From Burkholderiaceae bacterium (GTDB lineage: Bacteria; Pseudomonadota; Gammaproteobacteria; Burkholderiales; Burkholderiaceae_C), in assembly GCA_029864165.1 (NCBI GenBank), contig JAOTTZ010000155.1, positions 1 through 5,277 of the forward strand: a stretch of DNA of 5,277 bases, given 5' to 3'. The stretch's first letter is position 1; the number at the start of each line of letters is the position of its first letter. Below the pieces are notes generated by a model. The model saw only the letters and a program-made list of their open reading frames with translations, made no database searches and was not told where the DNA came from. The position numbers and the translations under genes were made by a program. Shown piece by piece: positions 1-5,277 of this stretch.

Positions 1-45
1 GACTTAGCCGAGCAGTGCCGCAAAAAGCGCAAACTTATTGATTCA

Positions 46-66
46 TAAAGAAGTTTGCCTTCTTTA
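46..66. repeat. Short AT-rich perfect inverted repeat
   Basis: The arms TAAAGAAG and CTTCTTTA pair perfectly over 8 bp around a 5-base TTTGC loop. The repeat lies about 80 bases upstream of the hydrolase start and about 47 bases upstream of its candidate -10 box. It could be an operator-type binding site or a weak stem-loop at the end of an unseen upstream gene. The stem is AT-rich and is followed by CGCG rather than a T-run, so it is not a classical intrinsic terminator. The structure is read directly from the sequence; its function is unknown. Confidence 0.4.
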
Positions 67-112
67 CGCGTGACTATCAAACGTACGGACGCGCCGCGGT
101 GGGCGCAGTTCC

Positions 113-118
113 TACAAT
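113..118 (+). promoter_or_regulatory. Candidate -10 box for the hydrolase/methyltransferase unit
   Basis: TACAAT matches the sigma-70 -10 consensus TATAAT at five of six bases. It sits 24 bases upstream of the hydrolase ATG, which would give a 5' leader of roughly 17 bases containing the AGGAG ribosome binding site. No good -35 hexamer is visible at 16 to 18 bases upstream, where the sequence is GC-rich. The call therefore rests on the -10 box and its position alone. Confidence 0.4.
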
Positions 119-142
119 ACTCGCTAACCCCAGGAGCCAGCA

Positions 143-934
143 ATGATCGTCGAGCGCATTTGGACCGACAACGCCTTGCGCAACTACAACTACCTCATCG
201 CCTGCCCCAACAGCGGCGAGGCGCTAGCGATCGATCCGCTGGACCATCAAAGATGTCTGGCAACCGCGAAAGCCAAGGGCTGGCAGATCACCCAAATCCT
301 CAACACCCACGAGCACGACGACCATACCGGCGGCAATGCGGCGGTGGTCGCCGCTACCGGTGCCAAAGTGATTGCGCACCACCGTGCCGGCGCACGCATC
401 GCGGGTGTGAGCCGTGGCGTCAAGGCCGGTGACGTGATCAAAGTCGGCAAGACTGTCGAGCTCGAATGCATGGACACGCCCGGCCACACGCGGTGCCACA
501 TCTGCCTGCGCTCGCACACCGAGCAGCCAGCGCTGTTTTCCGGTGACACACTGTTCAACGCCGGCGCCGGCAACTGCTACAACGGCGGCAACCCCGAGGA
601 ACTGTACGCGACCTTCGCCGACCAACTCGTCAAACTGCCTGACGATACGCGCGTGTACCCAGGCCACGACTACATCGAAAACAATCTCAGGTTCACGCTT
701 TCGCGCGAGCCCGACAACGACGCGGCCCGCGCACTGCTGCCGCAGGTGACTGGGCACGACGCCGCGGTGGCGCGGGTGACAACGTTGCGCGAGGAAAAGC
801 GTTTCAATACCTTTTTGCGTCTGGGCAGCGCGAGCGTGATCGCCAAGTTGCGCGAAGAGTTCCCGAATCTGCCCGACCAGCCCGACGCGAAGACGGTGTT
901 CGTCAAGCTGCGCGAATTGCGCAATCAGTGGTGA
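143..934 (+). CDS. gloB: Glyoxalase II-like hydrolase (hydroxyacylglutathione hydrolase family, metallo-beta-lactamase fold)
   Basis: The 263-residue length is typical of bacterial glyoxalase II, which hydrolyses S-D-lactoylglutathione to D-lactate and glutathione in the cytosolic methylglyoxal detoxification pathway. The metal-site motif THEHDDH gives His56, His58, Asp60 and His61. It is followed by GHT with His115, SGDTLF with Asp135 and YPGHDY with His175, the full two-metal ligand set. A C-terminal helical region (from about 176) contains REEKRFN at 216-222; Arg216 and Lys219 match the spacing of the Arg/Lys pair that binds glutathione in human glyoxalase II. The loop after SGDTLF reads GNCYNGGNPEE (143-153) instead of the usual Lys/Arg-x-Phe/Tyr-Glu-Gly-Thr, so the substrate pocket differs from classical GloB. 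The ATG at 143 has AGGAG at 132-136 with 6-base spacing. The methyltransferase gene follows 58 bases downstream on the same strand. Fold and metal site are certain; the exact thioester substrate is inferred, so the gene symbol is tentative. Confidence 0.88.
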   Translation: MIVERIWTDNALRNYNYLIACPNSGEALAIDPLDHQRCLATAKAKGWQITQILNTHEHDDHTGGNAAVVAATGAKVIAHHRAGARIAGVSRGVKAGDVIKVGKTVELECMDTPGHTRCHICLRSHTEQPALFSGDTLFNAGAGNCYNGGNPEELYATFADQLVKLPDDTRVYPGHDYIENNLRFTLSREPDNDAARALLPQVTGHDAAVARVTTLREEKRFNTFLRLGSASVIAKLREEFPNLPDQPDAKTVFVKLRELRNQW

Positions 935-992
935 TCCACGGCGGGCGTGGCGTACGCATCAAGATCGACAACGCACCGCAGGAGCCCGAACC

Positions 993-1652
993 ATGTCGCG
1001 CCGCAGCCTCAGCCTTGACGATGGTCTGTACCAGTATCTGGTCGACCATTCGCTTCGCGAGCACCCGGCGCAACAAGCGCTGCGCGAAGCCACCGCGACG
1101 CATGCGCATAGCAGCATGCAAATTTCGCCCGAGCAAGGGCAGTTCATGGCGTTGTTGGTCAAACTGACGGGTGCGCGCAGGGCGATCGAAATTGGCGTGT
1201 TCACAGGCTACAGCGCGTTGACGGTCGCGCTCGCCTTGCCCAACGACGGTCGCCTGCTTGCCTGCGACATCAGCGACGAGTACACGCGCACCGCTAAACC
1301 ATACTGGCAACAGGCCGGCGTGGCGCACAAGATCGATTTGCAACTCGCGCCAGCGCTCTCGACGTTAGACGCGCAGCTCGCCGCGGGTGCCGCCGGGCAA
1401 TATGACTTCGCCTTTATCGATGCCGACAAGACCAGCTACGACGCTTACTACGAATGTTGCCTGCGACTGCTGCGCCCGGGCGGGCTGATCGCGATCGACA
1501 ACACGCTGTGGAGCGGCAGCGTGGCGTTGCCCGCAAAGGACGCCGACACCGCGGCGCTGCAGCAGCTCAACGCTAAGCTGCATCACGATGAACGCGTAGA
1601 CCTGTCGCTGCTGCCCGTGGGTGACGGGTTGACGCTGGCGCGCAAGCGCTAG
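993..1652 (+). CDS. Class I SAM-dependent O-methyltransferase (COMT / caffeoyl-CoA OMT-like family)
   Basis: This 219-residue cytosolic enzyme has the length and motif order of the metal-dependent O-methyltransferase family that includes catechol and caffeoyl-CoA methyltransferases. An N-terminal helical part contains ISPEQGQFMALL (44-55), the family's usual lead-in. The SAM-binding motif I is AIEIGVFTGYSAL (64-76), with Glu66 and the glycine loop. FIDADK (141-146) supplies Asp143, and DNTLWSG (169-175) supplies Asp169 and Asn170; these three are the expected divalent-metal ligands. The protein ends in LLPVGDGLTLARKR, the normal family C-terminus, so the gene is complete. The ATG at 993 follows AGGAG at 980-984 with 8-base spacing. 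It is probably co-transcribed with the upstream hydrolase. The family is clear. The acceptor is unknown; such bacterial enzymes usually act on catechol-like or other hydroxylated aromatic compounds, and nothing nearby identifies it. Confidence 0.9.
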   Translation: MSRRSLSLDDGLYQYLVDHSLREHPAQQALREATATHAHSSMQISPEQGQFMALLVKLTGARRAIEIGVFTGYSALTVALALPNDGRLLACDISDEYTRTAKPYWQQAGVAHKIDLQLAPALSTLDAQLAAGAAGQYDFAFIDADKTSYDAYYECCLRLLRPGGLIAIDNTLWSGSVALPAKDADTAALQQLNAKLHHDERVDLSLLPVGDGLTLARKR

Positions 1653-1808
1653 GAGGCCGCCGAAATCGGTGCGTTCGGTTGAGCACCTGGTGTCGGCTGG
1701 TGTGGAGCACTGGGGCTCGGCCTCGCGCATACTGGGCGTCTGCGCCATACCGCGGCGCTGGTCTGATCAACACCTACCTTCAGCCACTACGGACGCCCGC
1801 ACCCGACC
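1653..1808. other. Intergenic gap between methyltransferase and HAD-TPP fusion genes
   Basis: This 156-base stretch contains no credible gene. It holds a distant pair of complementary 7-mers, GAGGCCG (1653-1659) and CGGCCTC (1718-1724), and a short GCGCA...TGCGC stem at 1725-1745. Neither is followed by a T-run, so no intrinsic terminator can be claimed. I see no convincing -35/-10 pair for the downstream gene. The gap leaves open whether the fusion gene has its own promoter. Confidence 0.5.
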
Positions 1809-3380
1809 ATGCCTACTACAACCGAAACAGTCTTATCTCGTACGCGCTTTGATGCCCTCATCTTTGACCTCGACGGTGTCATCACGCGCACCGCCAAGCT
1901 GCACGCCAAGGCTTGGAAGCGCATGTTCGACGGATACCTGGACAGCAAGCGGCGCCAAGACGGCAAGGACTACGCCACTTTCGACATCGACGCCGATTAC
2001 CGCCGCCACATGGACGGCAAACCGCGCGACGAAGGTGTGCAAAGCTTTCTCGAAGCACGCGCCATTGCCCTGCCTCGAGGCGATGCGCAGGATGCGCCGA
2101 CCGCCGAGACCATCTGCGGGCTGGGCAACCGCAAGAACGAACTGTTTCGCGGATTTCTCGAGCGCGAGGGCGCACAGGTGTACGAACACGCGATCGCCCT
2201 CGTCAAAGAGCTGCGCGCCGCCGGCTTCAAAACCGCGGTGGTGTCGTCGAGCGAAAGCTGCGTTGCTATCCTCAAGTCTGTCGGCGCGCTCGATCTCTTC
2301 GACGTTAAGGTGGATGGCGTAGATGCGCAAACGCGCCGACTCAAGGGCAAGCCGGCGCCTGATGTCTTCCTGGCCGCCGCCGAGGCCTTGCACGTCAAGC
2401 CGCAGCGCGCGGTGGTAGTTGATGAGGCGTTGGCGGGCGTCGCGGCGGGGCGGGCTGCCGGTTTCGGGCTCGTGATTGGGGTCGATCGCGCAAACCAAGC
2501 TGACTTGCTGAGCGCGCACGGTGCGGACGTCGTGGTGACCGATCTGGCCGCGCTCCAGGTGGCGGACGACGGCATCTCGACGGGCGCAGACATTCCCAGC
2601 GCCATGGAGCAGTTCAACACCATCGCTGAACGCGTTCGCAACCGCGAGCTGGCTGTTTTTCTCGACTTCGACGGCACACTCGCGCCGATTGTGGAGCGCC
2701 CGGAGCAAGCGGCGCTCTACCCCGCTGCGCATGATGTCGTGTGCCGCCTTGCGCGTCTGTGCCCGGTCGCCGTGGTCAGTGGCCGCGACCTGCAAGACGT
2801 GCGCGATCGCGTCGGCATCAGCGCGGTCTATTACGCCGGCAGCCATGGTTTCGACATAGACGGCCCACAGAACACACGCCACGAGCATGGAAAAGGTGTC
2901 GAAGCGTTACCGGCGCTCGACGCCGCCGAGCATAAGCTGCGTACGGGTTTGAAGAACATAGTGGGAGCTCTTGTCGAGCGCAAGCGCTTCTCGGTGGCCA
3001 TCCACTACCGGCTTGTCAGCGAACACGACGTTCCCGTCGTCGAACAAGCCGTCGATACCGCGCTCAGCCAACACAGCGGGCTGCGCAAAGGCTACGGCAA
3101 GAAAGTCTTCGAGCTGCAACCCGACACCGAATGGGACAAGGGTGCCGCCGTAAATTGGCTGTTGCAGGCGCTTGCGCTCGACCGTGCCGAGGTGCTGCCG
3201 ATCTACATCGGCGATGACGTAACCGACGAAGATGCCTTTCGCGCGCTCGCCGGACGCGGGTTGAGCATCGTTGTGCTGGATCACCCGCGACCGACGGCCG
3301 CACAGTACCGGTTGAACGACCCTGAACAAGTCTGCGCGTTTCTGTACGCGCTGGTTCGATTGCTCGAACATGCACGGTGA
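1809..3380 (+). CDS. otsB: Fusion protein: beta-phosphoglucomutase-like HAD domain plus trehalose-6-phosphate phosphatase
   Basis: This 523-residue cytosolic protein joins two HAD-superfamily units. Residues about 13-255 resemble beta-phosphoglucomutase: FDLDGVITRTAKLHAKAW with nucleophile Asp20 and Asp22, VVSSSES as motif II, and LKGKPAPDVF with the motif III lysine. Motif IV reads VVDEALAGV, with Asp205-Glu206 where Glu-Asp is usual. Residues about 275-523 form a trehalose-phosphatase domain, which converts trehalose 6-phosphate to trehalose. It shows FLDFDGTLAPI (Asp286, Asp288), VSGRD (323-327), AGSHG (343-347), GKKVFELQP (430-438) and IGDDVTDEDAF (Asp469, Asp470, Asp473). The phosphatase half has every expected motif. 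Similar HAD-TPP fusions are known, some with a third GH65 trehalose phosphorylase-type domain, which is absent here. The ATG at 1809 has only a weak upstream GGA, but the first HAD motif begins 18 residues later, so a much later start is excluded. The neighbours contain no otsA. The gene symbol applies to the C-terminal half only. Confidence 0.9.
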   Translation: MPTTTETVLSRTRFDALIFDLDGVITRTAKLHAKAWKRMFDGYLDSKRRQDGKDYATFDIDADYRRHMDGKPRDEGVQSFLEARAIALPRGDAQDAPTAETICGLGNRKNELFRGFLEREGAQVYEHAIALVKELRAAGFKTAVVSSSESCVAILKSVGALDLFDVKVDGVDAQTRRLKGKPAPDVFLAAAEALHVKPQRAVVVDEALAGVAAGRAAGFGLVIGVDRANQADLLSAHGADVVVTDLAALQVADDGISTGADIPSAMEQFNTIAERVRNRELAVFLDFDGTLAPIVERPEQAALYPAAHDVVCRLARLCPVAVVSGRDLQDVRDRVGISAVYYAGSHGFDIDGPQNTRHEHGKGVEALPALDAAEHKLRTGLKNIVGALVERKRFSVAIHYRLVSEHDVPVVEQAVDTALSQHSGLRKGYGKKVFELQPDTEWDKGAAVNWLLQALALDRAEVLPIYIGDDVTDEDAFRALAGRGLSIVVLDHPRPTAAQYRLNDPEQVCAFLYALVRLLEHAR

Positions 3381-3512
3381 ACAGCAGGGGCGCTGATTCT
3401 CTGAGCCTACGGACGGCAGTTGTCCCCATTCGGAAGCTATGGGATGCAGAACTGGTGCGGGTTTGCGGCAATCAGGCCCCCCATCGCAGTAGGAAGGCCC
3501 GTTATCAGTGGA

Positions 3513-3679
3513 CTAGTGCTGCGGCCCGAAAATATCGAGGCATGATGAAAGTGATGGATTCGGCCTCATGGCTAGGCGCAAACCACAGCGATACCAGGAC
3601 GTATCGCGAGGACTTGCAACGACGCCATGGGGTCGAAGGCGCGCTTTCATGTATCGATATTTTCGAGTCGCAGCACTAG
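3513..3679. repeat. Long imperfect inverted repeat (foldback or MITE-like element)
   Basis: The left arm (3513-3594) is complementary to the right arm (3601-3679) around a 6-base loop CAGGAC at 3595-3600. By hand alignment about 58 of 83 columns pair. The outer 26 bases match at 24 positions and include CTAGTGCTGCG and CGAAAATATCGA. The innermost 7 bases, GCGATAC and GTATCGC, match perfectly. Both ends carry CTAG, which could be a 4-base target duplication or simply part of the palindrome. The element lies between the convergent ends of the fusion gene and ssb, and no protein inside it is convincing. It may be a non-autonomous mobile element, a decayed insertion-sequence remnant, or a hairpin that shields the two transcript ends. 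The structure is directly seen; its identity is inferred. Confidence 0.75.
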
Positions 3680-3694
3680 GAGCCTGTCGGGCTC
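3680..3694. other. Small GC hairpin between the foldback and the ssb stop
   Basis: GAGCC and GGCTC form a perfect 5-bp stem around TGTCG. It touches the right end of the foldback element and lies 19 bases beyond the ssb stop on the minus strand. It may act with the larger inverted repeat to end ssb transcripts, but no T-run follows on either strand. A terminator call is therefore not secure. Confidence 0.3.
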
Positions 3695-3712
3695 GCTCGC
3701 GCGGCCAAATTT

Positions 3713-4180
3713 CTAGAACGGAATATCGTCGTCCATATCGTCAAAGCCAGTGGCCGCCGTCGCGGTGGCTGGCTTGGTCGGCGCAGGTCTTTGGGCGGGG
3801 CGTGCGCCACCGTCGCCGCTGTCAGCATCTGCACTACCCATGCCCTCGCGCGCGCCTAGCATCTTCATGTCTTCGCCGATGATCTCGGTGCTGTACCGGT
3901 CATGACCCTCCTTGTCCTGCCACTTGCGCGTTTTCAAGCGGCCCTCGACGTAAACCGAGCGGCCTTTTTTCAAATACTCGGCAACGATTTCGGCCAAGCG
4001 GTCGAAGAACACGACCGTGTGCCACTCGGTTTCTTCGACCTTTTCGCCGGTGGTCTTGTCCTTCCAGGTGCGCGTAGTCGCCAGGCGGATATTGCAAACG
4101 GCCGAACCACTGGTTGTATAGCGTGTTTCGGGGTCACGGCCAAGATTACCGATAAGAATGACTTTGTTGATCGAGGCCAT
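3713..4180 (-). CDS. ssb: Single-stranded DNA-binding protein SSB
   Basis: This is the bacterial SSB, which coats single-stranded DNA as a tetramer during replication, recombination and repair and recruits partner proteins through its C-terminal tip. The chosen start gives 155 residues beginning [18 protein letters not shown], the standard N-terminus. An OB fold fills about residues 1-110, with Trp39, Trp53, Phe59 and Trp87 at the DNA-stacking positions. A Gly/Pro/Ala/Thr-rich linker (about 112-146) follows, and the protein ends in the acidic tip DDMDDDIPF. The start at 4180 is favoured over an in-frame upstream start at 4273 because AGGAG lies 7 bases before it (4188-4192 on the plus strand) and because family members begin there. 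ssb is divergent from the globin gene and convergent with the HAD-TPP fusion gene. I see no recognisable LexA box in its upstream region. Confidence 0.97.
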   Translation of the reverse strand: MASINKVILIGNLGRDPETRYTTSGSAVCNIRLATTRTWKDKTTGEKVEETEWHTVVFFDRLAEIVAEYLKKGRSVYVEGRLKTRKWQDKEGHDRYSTEIIGEDMKMLGAREGMGSADADSGDGGARPAQRPAPTKPATATAATGFDDMDDDIPF

Positions 4181-4188
4181 GGTGGTGC

Positions 4189-4354
4189 TCCTGCTGAGTG
4201 AAGAATGGACGATGTATGCCGTATGGCGGATTATGCCCAAGGCCCTGCTTGTACCTGAGAATAGCGCGGTCAATCTGGCAGCGAAAAAATGGCTCTAAAA
4301 TTCCGCCCTTCTCGAGTTTCTACTATCAACCACCTGACATCGAAGGAGCTTGAA
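4189..4354. promoter_or_regulatory. Divergent ssb / globin intergenic control region
   Basis: The two genes start 174 bases apart on opposite strands, so both promoters should lie here. For the globin, TAAAAT at 4296-4301 matches the -10 consensus at five of six positions and would leave a leader of about 47 bases, but no good -35 box precedes it. For ssb, TTGACC on the minus strand (4268-4273) resembles a -35 box, but the hexamer at the correct spacing is poor. No CTGT-N8-ACAG LexA site is visible. The promoter placements are weak guesses. Confidence 0.3.
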
Positions 4355-4801
4355 ATGCAGATTTCCCGCAAGCATATGGCCGCACCGTTCCTGGCGTTTG
4401 TTGTTCTAGGCCTCGCCGCATGCGGCAACATGATGGCCAAGAAAGAGGCCCGCCTCTACGACCGACTCGGCGGGAAACCGGCCATCACCGCAGTGGTTGA
4501 CGACTTTGTCGCCAATGTCGCGGCCGACAAACGCATCAACGCTCGTTTTGCCAACACCGACATCCCGCGCCTGAAACGGCTATTGGTCGAACAAATCTGC
4601 CACGCCAGCGGCGGCCCCTGCACCTATACCGGGCGCGACATGGAAACCACGCACAAGGGCATGAACATCACCGATGCGGAGTTCGGCTACCTGGTCGAAG
4701 ACCTGGTGCAGGCCCTCGATAAGCATAAAGTGCCGGAGAAGGAGAAGAATGATCTTCTGACACCCCTGGGCGGAATGAAACCAGCGATCGTCGGTAAGTA
4801 A
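4355..4801 (+). CDS. Group 1 truncated hemoglobin with lipoprotein signal peptide
   Basis: The 148-residue protein begins with a lipoprotein-type signal: basic MQISRKH, a hydrophobic stretch, then the lipobox LAAC with Cys23 as the predicted lipidation site. Gly at +2 fits outer-membrane sorting. The rest is a group 1 truncated globin: LYDRLGGKPAITAVVDDF (about 34-51), TDIPRLKRLLVEQ (68-80), ASGGPCTYTGRDM and METTHKG, with His100 as the proximal heme ligand, then a helical end closing in LGGMKPAIV. Aligned from memory to mycobacterial trHbN, the B10 Tyr is Val52 and the E11 Gln is Leu77, so the distal pocket looks less polar. Cys82 and Cys89 flank ASGGP and could pair in the periplasm. The ATG at 4355 has AAGGAG at 4343-4348 with 6-base spacing; an in-frame start at 4289 lacks such a site and would bury the signal peptide. 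Family is firm; the role (O2 or NO binding, or redox) is unknown. Confidence 0.9.
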   Translation: MQISRKHMAAPFLAFVVLGLAACGNMMAKKEARLYDRLGGKPAITAVVDDFVANVAADKRINARFANTDIPRLKRLLVEQICHASGGPCTYTGRDMETTHKGMNITDAEFGYLVEDLVQALDKHKVPEKEKNDLLTPLGGMKPAIVGK

Positions 4802-4816
4802 TTCATCATGAGCGCG

Positions 4817-4852
4817 GCTGGCGGGGTAACGACTTACGCCAACCCCGCCGGC
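4817..4852 (+). terminator. Probable rho-independent-like terminator after the globin gene
   Basis: GCTGGCGGGGT (4817-4827) pairs with ACCCCGCCGGC (4842-4852) over 11 positions, with one G-T wobble, around a 14-base loop. The hairpin begins 15 bases after the globin stop and is followed by TTTG. The strong GC stem fits a terminator, but the T-run is only three bases, so termination may be partial. Confidence 0.5.
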
Positions 4853-4899
4853 TTTGCCGCCGCTGCACGCTACCCCGCGCAGCGAAGTAGCCTATCCCT

Positions 4900-4925
4900 G
4901 CGGAGGTCGCCCCGGCCGCCTCCGC
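4900..4925. other. GC-rich stem-loop in the globin / PEP-CTERM gap
   Basis: GCGGAGG (4900-4906) and CCTCCGC (4919-4925) form a perfect 7-bp stem with a 12-base GC-rich loop. No T-run follows on either strand. It lies between two convergent genes and may contribute to transcript ends, but nothing in the sequence establishes this. Confidence 0.3.
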
Positions 4926-4944
4926 CTTGAGTCTATTGAGTCCA

Positions 4945-4969
4945 CGCGTGCTCCACCGCGGGGCACGCG
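4945..4969 (-). terminator. Candidate terminator hairpin of the PEP-CTERM gene
   Basis: CGCGTGCTCC (4945-4954) pairs with GGGGCACGCG (4960-4969) over 10 positions, one of them a G-T wobble, around the 5-base loop ACCGC. It begins 16 bases beyond the PEP-CTERM stop on the minus strand, the usual place for a terminator. No T-run follows on that strand, so it could instead be a 3'-end-protecting stem. Confidence 0.35.
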
Positions 4970-4985
4970 GTCCCAGGTTGGCAGA

Positions 4986-5277
4986 TCAGCGACCCGCAGC
5001 GCGCTTGCGCACGCCGGTCAGTACGGCCAAACCGGCCAACATCAGCGCGTAGGTCTCGGGCTCAGGCACCGGTGCAAATGAAATGCGGTAAATCTCCGTG
5101 TTGTCTGAGGCGAGCTGACTGTCGAAGACATAATTGGCGCCGGTTGTCAGCCCATCGAACGCCGTCAATTGTGTGAAACTGAACGCCACGACTCCGTTTT
5201 CGGCCGCGTGCCCGCTGGCGTCGCCTCCGACCAAGAATGCGGCTGTCGCCGGATCGGTAACTTCCGAGCCCGCATCC
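4986..5277 (-). CDS. PEP-CTERM sorting-signal protein, 5' part outside the window
   Basis: Only the C-terminal 96 residues are present; the reading frame stays open to the right edge, so the start lies outside the window. The end has the classic three-part PEP-CTERM signal: VPEPETYALMLAGL, a hydrophobic segment reaching about LAVLTGV, and a basic tail RKRAAGR. Such signals target exported proteins for processing by an EpsH/XrtA-type exosortase, usually in exopolysaccharide-producing Gram-negative bacteria. The visible upstream part (for example FSFTQLTAFDGLTTGANYVFDSQLASD, here seen in pieces at about 5085-5190) is rich in Thr, Ser, Asp and Gly with predicted beta character, as is common for these surface proteins, and gives no recognisable domain. 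An internal TTG at 5234 could be mistaken for a start, but no signal peptide follows it. No exosortase gene is in the window. Confidence 0.82.
   Translation of the reverse strand, partial: DAGSEVTDPATAAFLVGGDASGHAAENGVVAFSFTQLTAFDGLTTGANYVFDSQLASDNTEIYRISFAPVPEPETYALMLAGLAVLTGVRKRAAGR

Noticed and set aside
1..48. A 15-codon open frame from the left edge ending in TAA at 46-48, possibly the tail of an upstream gene.
   Set aside because: It is too short to distinguish from chance and shows no motif; sequence to the left would be needed.
1833..2888. A 351-codon open frame on the minus strand inside the fusion gene.
   Set aside because: It is the antisense of a strongly supported coding region, a usual effect of GC-rich codon bias, and its translation has no recognisable domain.
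3381..3512. A possible terminator or small gene just after the fusion gene.
   Set aside because: I found no stable GC hairpin with a T-run and no frame with a start signal and plausible protein; nothing definable is seen in these 132 bases.
3377..3679. A 100-codon plus-strand frame starting with GTG and overlapping the fusion-gene stop.
   Set aside because: It has no ribosome binding site of its own, no recognisable motif, a composition unlike the neighbouring proteins, and it runs straight through the foldback element and ends in its CTAG tip.
4181..4273. An N-terminal extension of SSB by 31 residues from an upstream in-frame start.
   Set aside because: SSB proteins start at [14 protein letters not shown], and AGGAG is correctly spaced before the start at 4180.
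4289..4354. An N-terminal extension of the globin by 22 residues.
   Set aside because: It would place a lipoprotein signal internally, while AAGGAG precedes the ATG at 4355 with good spacing.
4201..4354. A LexA (SOS) box in the ssb upstream region.
   Set aside because: I looked for CTGT-N8-ACAG on both strands and found no match.

Overview
The window looks like ordinary chromosome from a GC-rich proteobacterium, most likely a betaproteobacterium. This is inferred from the GC-rich codon use, AGGAG-type ribosome binding sites, a glyoxalase II-like hydrolase, an SSB with the DDIPF tail, a bacterial group 1 truncated globin and a PEP-CTERM sorting signal. No sequence search was possible, so the taxonomy is a judgement.

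Layout from left to right. Positions 1-142 are a leader with a small AT-rich inverted repeat and a plausible -10 box. A two-gene plus-strand unit follows: a metallo-beta-lactamase-fold glyoxalase II-like hydrolase (143-934) and a class I SAM-dependent O-methyltransferase (993-1652). After a 156-base gap comes a plus-strand fusion protein (1809-3380). Its first half is a beta-phosphoglucomutase-like HAD phosphatase and its second half is a trehalose-6-phosphate phosphatase. The single-stranded DNA-binding protein gene lies on the minus strand (3713-4180), convergent with the fusion gene. The 332-base gap between these two stops holds no convincing gene. It does hold a 167-base imperfect inverted repeat, the most unexplained structure in the window. 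Divergent from ssb, on the plus strand, is a short globin gene with a lipoprotein signal peptide (4355-4801). The window ends with the 3' part of a minus-strand PEP-CTERM protein gene (4986 to the right edge), convergent with the globin. The 184 bases between those two genes carry three stem-loops.

The genes do not form one obvious system. The hydrolase and methyltransferase are probably co-transcribed. The HAD-TPP fusion belongs to trehalose metabolism, but no trehalose-6-phosphate synthase or GH65 phosphorylase gene is next to it here. ssb is a housekeeping gene. The globin and the PEP-CTERM protein both appear to be exported. I see no defence island, CRISPR array, tRNA, rRNA or intact transposase. 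The points most worth a second look are the foldback element at 3513-3679, the Asp/Glu order reversal in a catalytic motif of the HAD domain, and the lipoprotein form of the truncated globin.
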